From Costus lasius (Eukaryota; Streptophyta; Magnoliopsida; Zingiberales; Costaceae), in contig CM050452.1 of assembly GCA_027563935.2 (NCBI GenBank), positions 34,356,850 through 34,420,849 of the forward strand: a stretch of 64,000 bases of DNA. Direction: 5' to 3'. A program made the translations under genes and the position numbers. Shown here piece after piece: positions 22,322 through 32,912 of this stretch (its first letter is position 1; each line of letters begins with the position of its first letter). The notes under the pieces were generated by a model. The model made no database searches and had not been told where the DNA came from. It saw only the letters and a program-made list of their open reading frames with translations.

Positions 22322-22665
22322 CACACTTGTGCTATGGTTTGGGTGTAGTCTTGGAAGACTCTTTCCTTTATATCGGGAGACAGTGATGTGTTGCTAGATA
22401 CCCCTCACTGATCGTGATAATGTAAGTTATTGTTACCGACATTTAAAGGAAACCCTTAGGGTCGCACAATTTGATGATATGGCTTACTTGAGTCAGATCG
22501 TGTGGACTGAATTGTTTGGGTTCAGTTTAAAGGGATTTAGTCTCTAATTGTAAGTGAGATCTGGTCTGATCATGTTTGATTGATTAGGGCTTGAGATCGG
22601 TAAGCTTTGATCGAGAGATTTAATGCTAGATCGGTGAGATCAAGAGCATCAAGAGATGAACGGTT
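22322..22665 (+). repeat. Copia-C 5' LTR, piece 2
   Basis: Colinear with about 56201-56546 of the Copia-C 3' LTR, starting TCACACTTGTGC and ending in the target copy CGGTT (22661-22665) next to Gypsy-2. Several C-to-T and G-to-A differences from the 3' LTR are visible (for example GATAATGTAAG for GATAACGTAAG). Confidence 0.93.
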
Positions 22666-23701
22666 TGATGGGGTCACAAATCATGCAACATTCAAACGAC
22701 GTGTTTCGAAAACATTTTGCTAGTTAAGTATAGCTTAATAAACCCCTTGTGCTAACGTAGTTTGAAAATAGCTTGTTTTAGCAAGTAATAGTGAAAACCG
22801 AAACTACTCAACAAGAGAATCCTAACATGCGCTTCTAGATAAGATGAAACTTTGACAAGACTTAAGCATGCGGTTCTACAACATCAAAGAGATCTAGACA
22901 TGCGATTCTATCATAAGAAGTAGAGCTACTCTAAGGGAGGAACTCACCTTGCACCCTTTGAGAATAGAAAGGGTGACCTTCCCGTTCTTCACCGGTCCAA
23001 TGGTGGAAACTCACGAAGTAGGGCCCTATGAGCTTACAACCAAGACATTACAGCATCCCACACATGCGTGGGTGAGTTTAAAAGAATATTAAGAGGCCAA
23101 TAACACAAGCACACCCAAGGGGGAGGGTAGCCTCCAAATTCCCTTGCTAACACATTTTGGGACTAACTAGTAAGAGGGGAAAGGGAGGGGATGCAGGTGG
23201 TATGCCCTTCTTGGCCTTGCGCCACCTGAGAAAATCAATTGTGAGTGTAGATGGTTGCTCAGGAACTTCAAGAAAACATCAACCAAGGTAGTAGAGAGAC
23301 TTAGCTAACTTAAGGTGGTGACTTGATCTCGGCATGGGATTAATGACACCATCTTGAGTCTCGGCTGTGTCCAGCTCCTCCTCTTGGGCTGAGGACTTGT
23401 CAAGGCTAAGGGGAGGAAGTGGCGTGAGCTCCCATCTTCAGGACAAGCGCAAATGGTGGAAGAAGATTGAAGAGCAAGAGGGGGGTGGAAAGGAACTCTC
23501 GGCAATGGTTGGAAGAGGGGAAGGGGCAGGTGACACACACCTTTCGAAGACTAACTTCAGAATTTTTGAAATTTCATTCAACACTAACTGATCACTTTAC
23601 AAGAGGAATACATCATATAGGGGCTGCCAACGGTTGGCTTTCTTCATGACAAGTGAATGGACAAGAGCAGGTTGCATCCCCTTCCCTAAGTACATGACAT
23701 G
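22666..23701 (-). repeat. Gypsy-2 3' LTR, piece 1
   Basis: Starts TGATGGGGTCACAAATC and is colinear with the first 1036 bp of the LTR at 47349. It ends with the target copy ACATG (23697-23701) where Copia-E entered. Short frames in this piece have no recognisable product and recur in the other LTR. Confidence 0.95.
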
Positions 23702-25400
23702 TGAAGGAACCCCTAAATGAAGGGGGCAAAAACCCTAAGCATGGCGCAAATAAAATGTATGCAAGCGGAAGCAAGGGTTTGAAGGGTTTGAAGAACCGTT
23801 GCATGCCATATATTCAACTATCATGGATTGCTAAGAAGAAGGGGAGATCCATACCAATGCCATAGGCTTGGAAATCGGCTTGGATGAAGAGAACAAGTTA
23901 GGTCTCCTCCACAAGTCCACACACAAGATGAGGGATGGCTACCCTTTAGGATCTTCCTTGTGCTAGCAAGAGATCCCCTTTCGGTCCTTGTCGTGTGGGA
24001 TGATGAGATGTCCCTTTGCGAGAGCTTCTCTTGGATGAACCCTCCTCTCTTCGTCAACCACACCAACGAAAGAGCTAGGCGTTGAAAAGAAAACACTCAA
24101 CGCATAAGCGTTTTAGCATTGAAGCAAAACCGGCCTTGATGACTTTCCATAAATGGAAGTCAATCAAGCCTTGCGTTCAATCCAACCCAAAACGCATATG
24201 GCTTTGAACCAAGCGTTCACCCTTGTGAACCGGTTCAAGCCAAATCATCCAATCGGCTTTGGTTCATTAAACCAAACCAAAATAGCTCAAGCCATTTGGT
24301 CTAGACCAAATCGAACCCCAAGGCTCATGATCTAACCATTCATCTCCTGATGCCCCTGATCTCTCCGATCTAGCATCACCTCTCTCGATCGAAGCTTACC
24401 GATCTCAAGCCCTAATCAATCAAACATGATCAGACCAGATCTCACTTACAATCAGAGATTAAATCCCTTTAATCTGAACTCAAAGAATCCAGTCCACACG
24501 ATCTGACTCAAGTAAGCCATATCATCAAATTGTGCGACCCTGAGGGTTTCCCTTAAATGTCGGTAACGATAACTTACGTTATCACGATCAGTGAGGGGTA
24601 TCTAGCAACACATCACTGTCTCCCGATATAAAGGAAAGAGTCTTCCAAGACTACTCCCAAACCATTGCACAAGTGTGACTCCATTCACAAGGCATACATG
24701 TGTCCTTTGCCACTTGATGTTCTTATTGGACAAGCGGGTCAAGCTTGTAACTCCAATACGATGAGCATGATTAGATCAGATGCACATTGTCATCTGGGTA
24801 TGGCCATACACTATCTCAATCATCTCATATAGGGGGCCCATTAGAACATCACACTCCTTAAACAAGGAGACGGCAATCCTATGTCTATCACTAGTGCCCT
24901 AACCTGATTCAAGCCCACCATCCAAGATAGTCTATAATCATTATGTTTCAAATGATATTGAACTACCTCAAGACAATGACAATCATCATTTAGAAACACA
25001 AGCGATCTCAAGTCAGAGGACATGTGCCACTTGCTGCTTACAAGGATCATTCACATTGTGACAAGCAATGGAATATCCCAGTAGGGTCTGTCCAGTACAT
25101 CCAATGTACCCATGAGTCTACATCTTATTTCATGCTCGAAGCATCCTATAAGATCAGCACTCATATTAGTCTCAATCATATCAAGGCTGTCTCATGTTCA
25201 CCAAGATATCTCGACTAAGGACTTACAGCCTGTCAGCCTAGCTGAACAGCTTTGAGACATTATCCAGAAGTACACTTATTACAGCAGACAAGGTAACAAC
25301 CTGAATAATAACCATGCCTTTTATAAACTTAAGAGTTTATTACATGATACTTATACAATCCCAAGGCCTCAAACATTAGCCTTAAGGGCATACCCCAACA
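23702..25400 (-). repeat. Copia-E 3' LTR
   Basis: Plus strand TGAAGGAACCCCTAAATG...ATACCCCAACA, 1699 bp. It is followed by the polypurine tract complement ATCTCCCACTT (25401-25411). Same subfamily as Copia-D. Confidence 0.97.
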
Positions 25401-25420
25401 ATCTCCCACTTGCACTTAAT

Positions 25421-28400
25421 CTAATGGTTGAGAAATCTCAAACCCATGTTATTACAGTGCTTCTCATGCTTCTGCTGCGCCAGAGGCTTGGTAAGCGGGT
25501 CTGCCAGATTGTCATCTGTATGAACCTTGCATATTTTGATCTCGCCTCGATCAATGATCTCCCGGATCAAGTGAAACCGTCTCTGTATGTGCTTGGACTT
25601 CTGGTGCGACCGTGGTTCCTTTGCTTGTGCAATTGCTCCAGTGTTATCACAGAAGATAACCAAAGGATCTGCACTCGAAGGAACGACACCAAGTTCTCTC
25701 ACGAACTTACGAATCCACACTGCCTCCTTGGATGCTTCCGAGGCTGCAACATACTCGGCTTCTGTTGTGGAATCAGCAACAGTTGACTGTTTGAAACTTT
25801 TCCACACCACTGCTCCACCATTCAAGCTGAAAACATAGCCTGATTGCGATCGGAAATCATCCTGGTCCGACTGGAACGAAGCATCAGTATATCCCTCTAT
25901 ACTGAGTTCTTCCTGACCACCATATATCAAGAACATATCTTTGGTCCTCCGCAGATATTTTAAAATGTTCTTGACCGCAATCCAGTGCGCCAAACCTGGA
26001 TTACTTTGGAATCGACTGGTCACGCTTAACCCGTAAGCGACGTCTGGGCGAGTACACAACATCGCATACATAATGGACCCAATAGCCGAAGCATAAGGCG
26101 TATTGTCCATATCATCTTTCTCAGTCTGTGTTTGTGGACACTGACTCTTTGAAAGATTCAGACCATGTCTGACTGGAAGATATCCACGTTTAGAATTCTC
26201 TAAATGGAATCTCTCCAGGACCTTATCGATGTAAGTACTCTGGCACAGCCCGAGAAGCCTCTTAGATCTATCCCGGTAGATCTTCACACCTAATACATAG
26301 GCTGCTTCTCCTAAATCTTTCATCTGGAAACATTTTCCTAACCATGCCTTAACAGCATGCAGTTCAGGAATATCATTTCCAATGATCAAGATATCATCGA
26401 CGTAGAGGATTAGGAATGTAATTACGCTCCCACTAAACCTCTTATATACACACGGGTCATCCTCGTTCTTGATGAAACCAAACTCAGAGATTGATTCATC
26501 AAAACGAATATTCCAGCTTCTTGATGCTTGTTTAAGTCCATAAATGGACTTCTTTAACTTGCATATTTTATGACGATCTGATGGATTAGTGAAACCTTCC
26601 GGTTGTGTCATATACACATCCTCATCCAGATTTCCATTAAGGAAAGCTGTCTTCACATCCATCTGCCAGATCTCATAATCGTAATATGCTGCTATCGCGA
26701 AAAGAATCCGAATAGACTTAAACATGGCTACAGGAGAGAAAGTTTCATCATAATCTATCCCGTAGATTTGTTTGAAACCTTTCGCAACTAGCCTGCCTTT
26801 ATAGGTAACCACGTTACCATCCATGTCAATCTTCTTCTTGAAGATCCATTTACAGCCTATAGGGATTACTCCCGGAGGCGGATCAACCAAATCCCAGACT
26901 TGGTTATCTGACATGGAGTCCATCTCGGCTCGCATAGCGTCAAGCCATCTAGCTGACTCCGGTCCACTGACCGCATCCGCATAAGTTAGGGGTTCATCAT
27001 AATCAATGATGTAGACTCCGTCATAGCGCTCAGGCTGTCGACGGATCCTACCCGATCTTCGCGGTTCCCGTGATATCTGAGCCTCAGGTTGTTCAGTAAC
27101 CTGATCTACCAGCTCAGGCACATCCAACTCTGCTTGACTACTTTGTCCTTCCTCTGGATTCTCATCCAGCTTTATTTCTCTCCCACTGGCCTCTTGCAGA
27201 AGAAACTCCTTCTCAAGAAATATGGCCGTCCGAGCAACAAATACCTTGTTCTCTTTGGGATCGTAGAAATAATAACCCTTAGTTTCCTTAGGGTAACCGA
27301 CAAAGATACATTTGTCAGATCTGCTCTCTAGTTTCCCAGAGGCGAGCTTTTTGACATAAGCCTCGCAACCCCAGATCCTGATAAATGTCAAGCTAGGCTG
27401 TTTCCCATACCATAACTCATATGGTGTATTTGAAACTGCCTTGGATGGCACTCGGTTTAGTACCTTTGCAGCTGTTTCCAGTGCAAAACCCCAAAAGGAA
27501 TATGGAAGAGTAGCCTGACTCATCATAGAACGAACCATGTCTAGTAACGTTCTATTTCTCCTCTCGGACACACCATTCCATTGTGGTGTTCCTGGCGGAG
27601 TGAGCTGTGAGATAATCCCACACTCCTTCAGATAGTCAGTAAACGCATGACTCAGGTATTCTCCACCTCGATCAGAACGAAGTGCTTTGATATTTCGGCC
27701 TAGCTGATTTTGTACTTCATTTTTGAACTCTTTGAACTTGTCAAAAGATTCACTTTTATGTCTCATCAAATAGACATACCCATACCTACTGAAATCATCA
27801 GTAAAGGTAATGAAGTACTGATAGCCACCTCTGGCATGTTTACTAAAAGGCCCACACACATCACTGTGTATAAGGTCCAGTAAACCTGAAGTCCTTTGAC
27901 CTTTATTAGGAAAAGGAGACTTCGTCATTTTACCCATCAAACAAGCTTTGCATGTATCAATCTCCTCACAGGAGAATGATCCCAGCAGTCCATGTTCATG
28001 CAACCGCTTAATGCGCTTCTCATTTATATGGCCTAAACGACTATGCCATAGCAAGGTGCTGTCATCAGCATACTTGGCTTTCTTATTATCAATGTTTTGT
28101 ATAGAATTTTCCATGTCCAACATGTATAACCCATTGTTAATTGAACCAGTTGCATACACAATATTATCAAAAGAAAGTACACACTTTGAAATCTTGCATT
28201 CAAAGGCAAATCCTTTCCTGACAAGAGCAGGAATAGAGATAATATTCTTGGTAATACTGGGTACAAAATAACAATTGTTTAATTCTAATACAATGCCAGA
28301 TGGTAAGGAAATGAAATAGTCTCCTACAGCAACAGCAGCAACCCGTGCCCCGTTTCCAACGCGTAGGTCTACCTCATGCTGTCCCACCTGCCTTCTTCTC

Positions 28401-29305
28401 TTGAGTTCCTGCACATTTGAACAAATGTGAACTCCACATGCAGTGTCCAACACCCATGAAATAGAAGAAGAAGATAACATGACCTCAGTCACATATATAC
28501 CTGAGCCAGAAGCGATGCTTCCCCTCTTATCTCCTTGGAGCGCTTTACAGTCCTTTTTCCAGTGACCCAGCTGGCCACAGTGGAAACACCTGTTGTCCTT
28601 CGACCGCTTCACCTTCTGTTTCAGGGCCTTGCTGTAATTCTTGACAGGGGCCTTGCCCTTCTTCCCCTTCTTCTTGTTCCTCGAAGGAACCATCAAGATA
28701 GAGGTTGAAGGCTTACCCTTCAGAGTTTCCTCAGTGGTCAAGAGCATATTCAGCAGCTCTGCCGGCGTACAATCGATCTTGTTCATATTAAAGTTAATAA
28801 TGAACGCATCGAAAGAGGGCGGAAGAGACTGCAGAATAATGTCCACAGCAAGCTCCTGGTTGATGGTATGCCCCAGTTTCTCCAGAGCCTCCTTGTGCCC
28901 AATCATCTTGAGCACGTGAGCTCCCACCGGGCTCCCCTCAGCCAGTTTGCTCTGAAAGAAGAGCTTCGTCAGATTATAGCGTTCAGTCCTCGCCTGTGCA
29001 GCATACAGCATCTTGAGGTTCGCTATAATTTCTATAGCCGACATATCCTCATGCTGACGCTGCAGCGGTGGCGTCATAGACGCAAGCATCAGGCAAGCGA
29101 CATCAATGCTATCATTGACGTGCTTTTCGTAGGCATCCCGAACCGCCCTTGCGGCGTTCGGAGCGGGCTGCGGCGGTATCGCCGTCTCGAGGACATACAG
29201 TTTCCTCTCTGCCTTAAGAACGATCTTAAGGTGTCCGAACCAGTCAGAGAAGTTCGGCCCAGCAAACTTCTCCCTTTCCAGTAGGGATCGCACATTGAAG
29301 CTCAT
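25421..29305 (-). CDS. gag-pol: Copia-E gag-pol polyprotein, intact, 1294 aa
   Basis: Same length and domain order as the Copia-D protein, with all catalytic residues kept: CCHC knuckle, protease Asp in LDTAC, integrase D-D-35-E, RT YVDD, RNase H Asp/Glu/Asp. It differs from Copia-D at residue 673 (Lys instead of Met, before ETKG) and residue 1065 (Asp instead of Glu). Lys at 673 is shared with the other copies, so Met in Copia-D is the derived state. The start ATG at 29305 follows the same leader context. With a complete set of cis elements this copy is a candidate for an autonomous element. Confidence 0.97.
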   Translation of the reverse strand: MSFNVRSLLEREKFAGPNFSDWFGHLKIVLKAERKLYVLETAIPPQPAPNAARAVRDAYEKHVNDSIDVACLMLASMTPPLQRQHEDMSAIEIIANLKMLYAAQARTERYNLTKLFFQSKLAEGSPVGAHVLKMIGHKEALEKLGHTINQELAVDIILQSLPPSFDAFIINFNMNKIDCTPAELLNMLLTTEETLKGKPSTSILMVPSRNKKKGKKGKAPVKNYSKALKQKVKRSKDNRCFHCGQLGHWKKDCKALQGDKRGSIASGSGIYVTEVMLSSSSISWVLDTACGVHICSNVQELKRRRQVGQHEVDLRVGNGARVAAVAVGDYFISLPSGIVLELNNCYFVPSITKNIISIPALVRKGFAFECKISKCVLSFDNIVYATGSINNGLYMLDMENSIQNIDNKKAKYADDSTLLWHSRLGHINEKRIKRLHEHGLLGSFSCEEIDTCKACLMGKMTKSPFPNKGQRTSGLLDLIHSDVCGPFSKHARGGYQYFITFTDDFSRYGYVYLMRHKSESFDKFKEFKNEVQNQLGRNIKALRSDRGGEYLSHAFTDYLKECGIISQLTPPGTPQWNGVSERRNRTLLDMVRSMMSQATLPYSFWGFALETAAKVLNRVPSKAVSNTPYELWYGKQPSLTFIRIWGCEAYVKKLASGKLESRSDKCIFVGYPKETKGYYFYDPKENKVFVARTAIFLEKEFLLQEASGREIKLDENPEEGQSSQAELDVPELVDQVTEQPEAQISREPRRSGRIRRQPERYDGVYIIDYDEPLTYADAVSGPESARWLDAMRAEMDSMSDNQVWDLVDPPPGVIPIGCKWIFKKKIDMDGNVVTYKGRLVAKGFKQIYGIDYDETFSPVAMFKSIRILFAIAAYYDYEIWQMDVKTAFLNGNLDEDVYMTQPEGFTNPSDRHKICKLKKSIYGLKQASRSWNIRFDESISEFGFIKNEDDPCVYKRFSGSVITFLILYVDDILIIGNDIPELHAVKAWLGKCFQMKDLGEAAYVLGVKIYRDRSKRLLGLCQSTYIDKVLERFHLENSKRGYLPVRHGLNLSKSQCPQTQTEKDDMDNTPYASAIGSIMYAMLCTRPDVAYGLSVTSRFQSNPGLAHWIAVKNILKYLRRTKDMFLIYGGQEELSIEGYTDASFQSDQDDFRSQSGYVFSLNGGAVVWKSFKQSTVADSTTEAEYVAASEASKEAVWIRKFVRELGVVPSSADPLVIFCDNTGAIAQAKEPRSHQKSKHIQRRFHLIREIIDRGEIKICKVHTDDNLADPLTKPLAQQKHEKHCNNMGLRFLNH

Positions 29306-31137
29306 GGTGTTCGTTGCTGCAGGAATCTACAACAAGCAAGAACAGCAAGGTCAGTATCAATGTTTCAGAATCAATCCAGGACTTAAGAAAGATTCTTTTT
29401 CTCACTATTTTGTCTGACTGAAAAATCCAGTAAACAGTCCGAAAGAGTAACACTCTTTTAGTGAGATGGGATCCAGATTTCATACTTGGTCTCCGCGTCC
29501 CGCTCAGGCGAGATAAGATGCACAGAGATGACAAGCACTAATTTCTGGTAGGCTGTCCCAGCCAATCGCCAACCCGTGCGATTCCCCTTCATCTTGGCAA
29601 TCCAGCAGACTGTGCCAACTGAGTTGGTACAACACAGTCTCTGATCCCAGAGATGGCTGCCTCCATGTGCTACCATATGCGCCACATATGTAGCCTACAT
29701 GGTCAAGCTGACCCGACCTACTCCCTGGACCACCACGTGCTATGCTGAGCAACGAGAGGGGATAAATCCCAACTCTGTAACACGCAGGTGTAATCCAGCA
29801 CCGTCTGAAGATAGATGGACGTGCCCACTGAGTGGGTTCAACACGGCTCCAACGATAATCAGAAAGGTGAGGTTTCGCGTCAGAAGGCTTATCGAGCTTG
29901 ATATGTTAGCATTGGATTTTAACGGTCTTTTATCTTCTTACTATCAGGCATATCCTATGGCTATAGCAGAAGATAAACTTAAACATGCAATTCTAATTAT
30001 TAGCAATAAGTAGAAAGCATGATCTTATGTGGTAAAAGCCCATGAACCCTAGTAAGACCTTAATTTACTTAAGTCTTCACTTGAGCTCCTTGGCATCTCA
30101 TCTGGTCCAACCTAGGGCCCTAGCGCCAAGAGCACCTCAGGTGCGCCACCAGCTGAATGCCCCTTTGGGATGTGTGCATTTGTACTCTTGTCTAATCAAA
30201 TACATTTGATCTATCTAGACAAGTTTGACTCGCAGGTCAATTATACAATATCTAAATTAAAATTGTGATTCGCAGATCACAAATTAATTTACAAAATTGA
30301 ATCCAGGCACGCAGGCCCCAGCACAGCACACATTTAACATGGGCAGCCCACATAAGACTAAATAGACAATCATCATGGCATCAATCAACATGTGATCCAA
30401 TCATTTTGAAATTAAAAGTTTTGAAAAACCCCATGGCATCAATTTTAATTTCCTTAGGTGTCCTACAACCTTACAATGGTCCATTGATAGGGATCCACTC
30501 ATCCATCTAGTCAGATCCTTTGCCCTTGCATGCACCGAGTCCTAACTGACTCGAGTTGACCTAATGGTCAACCATGCATGCGCCAAGGGCTGAACCACCC
30601 TCATGAGTTTTGGCAAGCGGGTGTGACCCCGGGCCTAACTCAAGTGTGTTCAGTAGTTGTCTCAACCAGACCTCGCTACACACCTTTGATGCAGTTAACC
30701 TATAGCCACCTTGTGCTTGCGCACAGGTGCTATCTGGTCAACCCATCTAGGCTGTCAGATGGTCTGATCAGACTAATGGATCTAACCTAGAGGTGACTTC
30801 AACCCCATCAACCCATCTAAGGGTTTATGGTAGGTGCCACTTAGGTCTAGTGAGGCGCGCAAGAGTTTTGTTTTGTCAAAAACAATATGTAAGAAGCGCC
30901 AATTAAACATGCGCCAACAATTACATTTGTAGAGTCCCCTTCAAGGGGGAGCGCAACTTTGTAGAGTCCCCTTCAAGGGGGAGCGCAACTTTGACAACAA
31001 CAAACAACAAGCACCTATACATGCGGCTAAGAACAACAAACATCATGAATCTTTTATGAACTTGCGCATGTAACCAACCCTAGATCTAAGCATAACATGG
31101 ATCACAACAGCAAACATAATAGCATGCAATGAGCCAA
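29306..31137 (-). other. Copia-E untranslated leader
   Basis: Mirror of the Copia-D leader. It contains the two palindromes, the 3' splice-site-like sequence next to gag, the three stem-loops (about 30187-30280) and the 2 x 32 bp repeat (30930-30993). No protein-coding frame is supported. Confidence 0.85.
30930..30993 (-). repeat. Leader tandem repeat, 2 x 32 bp (Copia-E)
   Basis: Reverse-strand equivalent of 14736-14799, with the same palindromic GTCCCCTTCAAGGGGGAG core in both units. Confidence 0.9.
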
Positions 31138-31149
31138 GCTCTGATACCA
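31138..31149 (-). other. Copia-E primer binding site (initiator Met tRNA)
   Basis: Plus strand GCTCTGATACCA, i.e. TGGTATCAGAGC in element sense, two bases from the LTR. A full 12-base match to the complement of initiator tRNA-Met. Confidence 0.95.
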
Positions 31150-31151
31150 AT

Positions 31152-31273
31152 TGAAGGAACCCCTAAATGAAGGGGGCAAAAAACCCTAAGCATGGCGCAA
31201 ATAAAATGTATGCAAGCGGAAGCAAGGGTTTGAAGGGTTTGAAGAACCGTTGCATGCCATATATTCAACTATC
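31152..31273 (-). repeat. Copia-E 5' LTR, piece 1
   Basis: 122 bp beginning TGAAGGAACCCC, ending in the CTATC target copy (31269-31273) where Copia-F entered. It continues at 40300. Confidence 0.97.
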
Positions 31274-32892
31274 TGAAGCAACCCCTAATCTAAGGGGGAG
31301 AAACCCTAAACTTGCGATTCTAACAAGCAATGCCATGGACTTGGAATTCGGCTTGGAAGAAGAGATCAAGTTAGGTCTCCTCCAAAGTGTGCCACACACA
31401 AGAAGAAGTTGGCTCACTCCTTGGCGTCGCTTGTGCTAGCAAGTCACCCAAGGAATCTATTCGAATGGAAAGGGATGAAGAAGTTTCAAGCTTGGCCGAG
31501 AGCTCCTCTTGCGCAACACTCCTTTTCGTCGTCCACACCACACTCCCACGAAAGTCCAAGAATGCGTTGAGAAGAAAGGAGCAAAACGCATATGCGTTTT
31601 TGGCATTGAAAGTGAAACCGGCCCTTGATGACATTCCATAATTGGAAGCTCATCAAGTCCATGCGCTCAACTCAACCCAAACGCATTTTAGCATTGAACC
31701 ATGCGTTCACAATTGTGAACCGGTTCAATCTAAAACGTTCCAATCAATTCGGTTCAATAAACCAAACCGAAAGAGCTCAAGCCAATAGGTCTAGACCAAA
31801 TTGAACCCCAAGGCTCATGATCTAACCATTCATCTCCTGATGCCCCTGATCTCTCTGATCTGGCATCATCTCTCTCGATCGAAGCTTACCGATCTCAAGT
31901 CCTAATCAATCAAACATGATCAGACCAGATCTCACTTACAATCAGAGATTAAAACCCCTTTAAACTGAACCCAAAGAATTCAGTCCACACGATCTGACTC
32001 AAGTAAGCCATATCATCATATTGTGCGACCCTAAGGGTTTCCTTCAAATGTCGGTAACGATAACTTACGTTATCACGATCAGTGAGGGGTATCTAGCAAC
32101 ACATCACTGTCTCCCGATATAAAGGAAAGAGTCTTCCAAGACTACACCCAAACCATAGCACAAGTGTGAATCAAACTCACAAGGCACACAAATGTCTTTT
32201 GCCACTGGATGTTCTTATTGGACAAGCATGTCAAGCCTGTAACTCCAATATGATGAGCATGATTAGATCAGATGATCATAGTCATCTGGGTATGGCCATA
32301 CACTTCCTCAATCATCTCATATAGGGGGGCCCTATAGAACATCACACTCCTTAAACAAGGAGACGGCAATCCTCTATCTATCACAAGTGCCCTAACCTGA
32401 TTCAAGCTCACCATCCAAGATAGTCTATAATCATTATGTTTCAAATGATATTGAACTACCTCAAGACAATGACAATCATCATTTAGAAACACAAGTGATC
32501 TCAAGTCAAAGGACATGTGCCACTTGCTGCATACAAGGATCATTCACATTGTGACAAGCAATGGAATATCCCAGTAGGGTCTGTCCAGTACATCCAATGT
32601 ACCCATGAGTCTATATCTTATTCCATGCTCGAAGCATCCTATAAGATTAGCACCCATATTAGTCTCAATCATATCAAGGCTGTCTCATGTTCACCAAGAT
32701 ATCTCGACTAAGGACATAGAGCCTGTCAGCCTAGCTGAACAGCTTTGAGACATTATTCAGAAGTACACTTATTACAGCAGATAAGGTAACAACCTGAATA
32801 ACAACCATGCCTTTATTAACATAAAAGTTTATTACATGATACTTTTACAATCCCAAGGCCTCAAACATTAGCCTTAAGGGCATACCCCAACA
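31274..32892 (-). repeat. Copia-F 3' LTR
   Basis: 1619 bp, plus strand TGAAGCAACCCC...ATACCCCAACA, then the polypurine tract complement from 32893. It is about 80 bp shorter than the Copia-D/E LTR. Confidence 0.97.
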
Positions 32893-32912
32893 ATCTCCCA
32901 CTTGCACTTAAT

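Noticed and set aside
31138..31149. tRNA-Met gene
   Set aside because: Only 12 bases complementary to the tRNA 3' end; these are primer binding sites, not tRNA genes.
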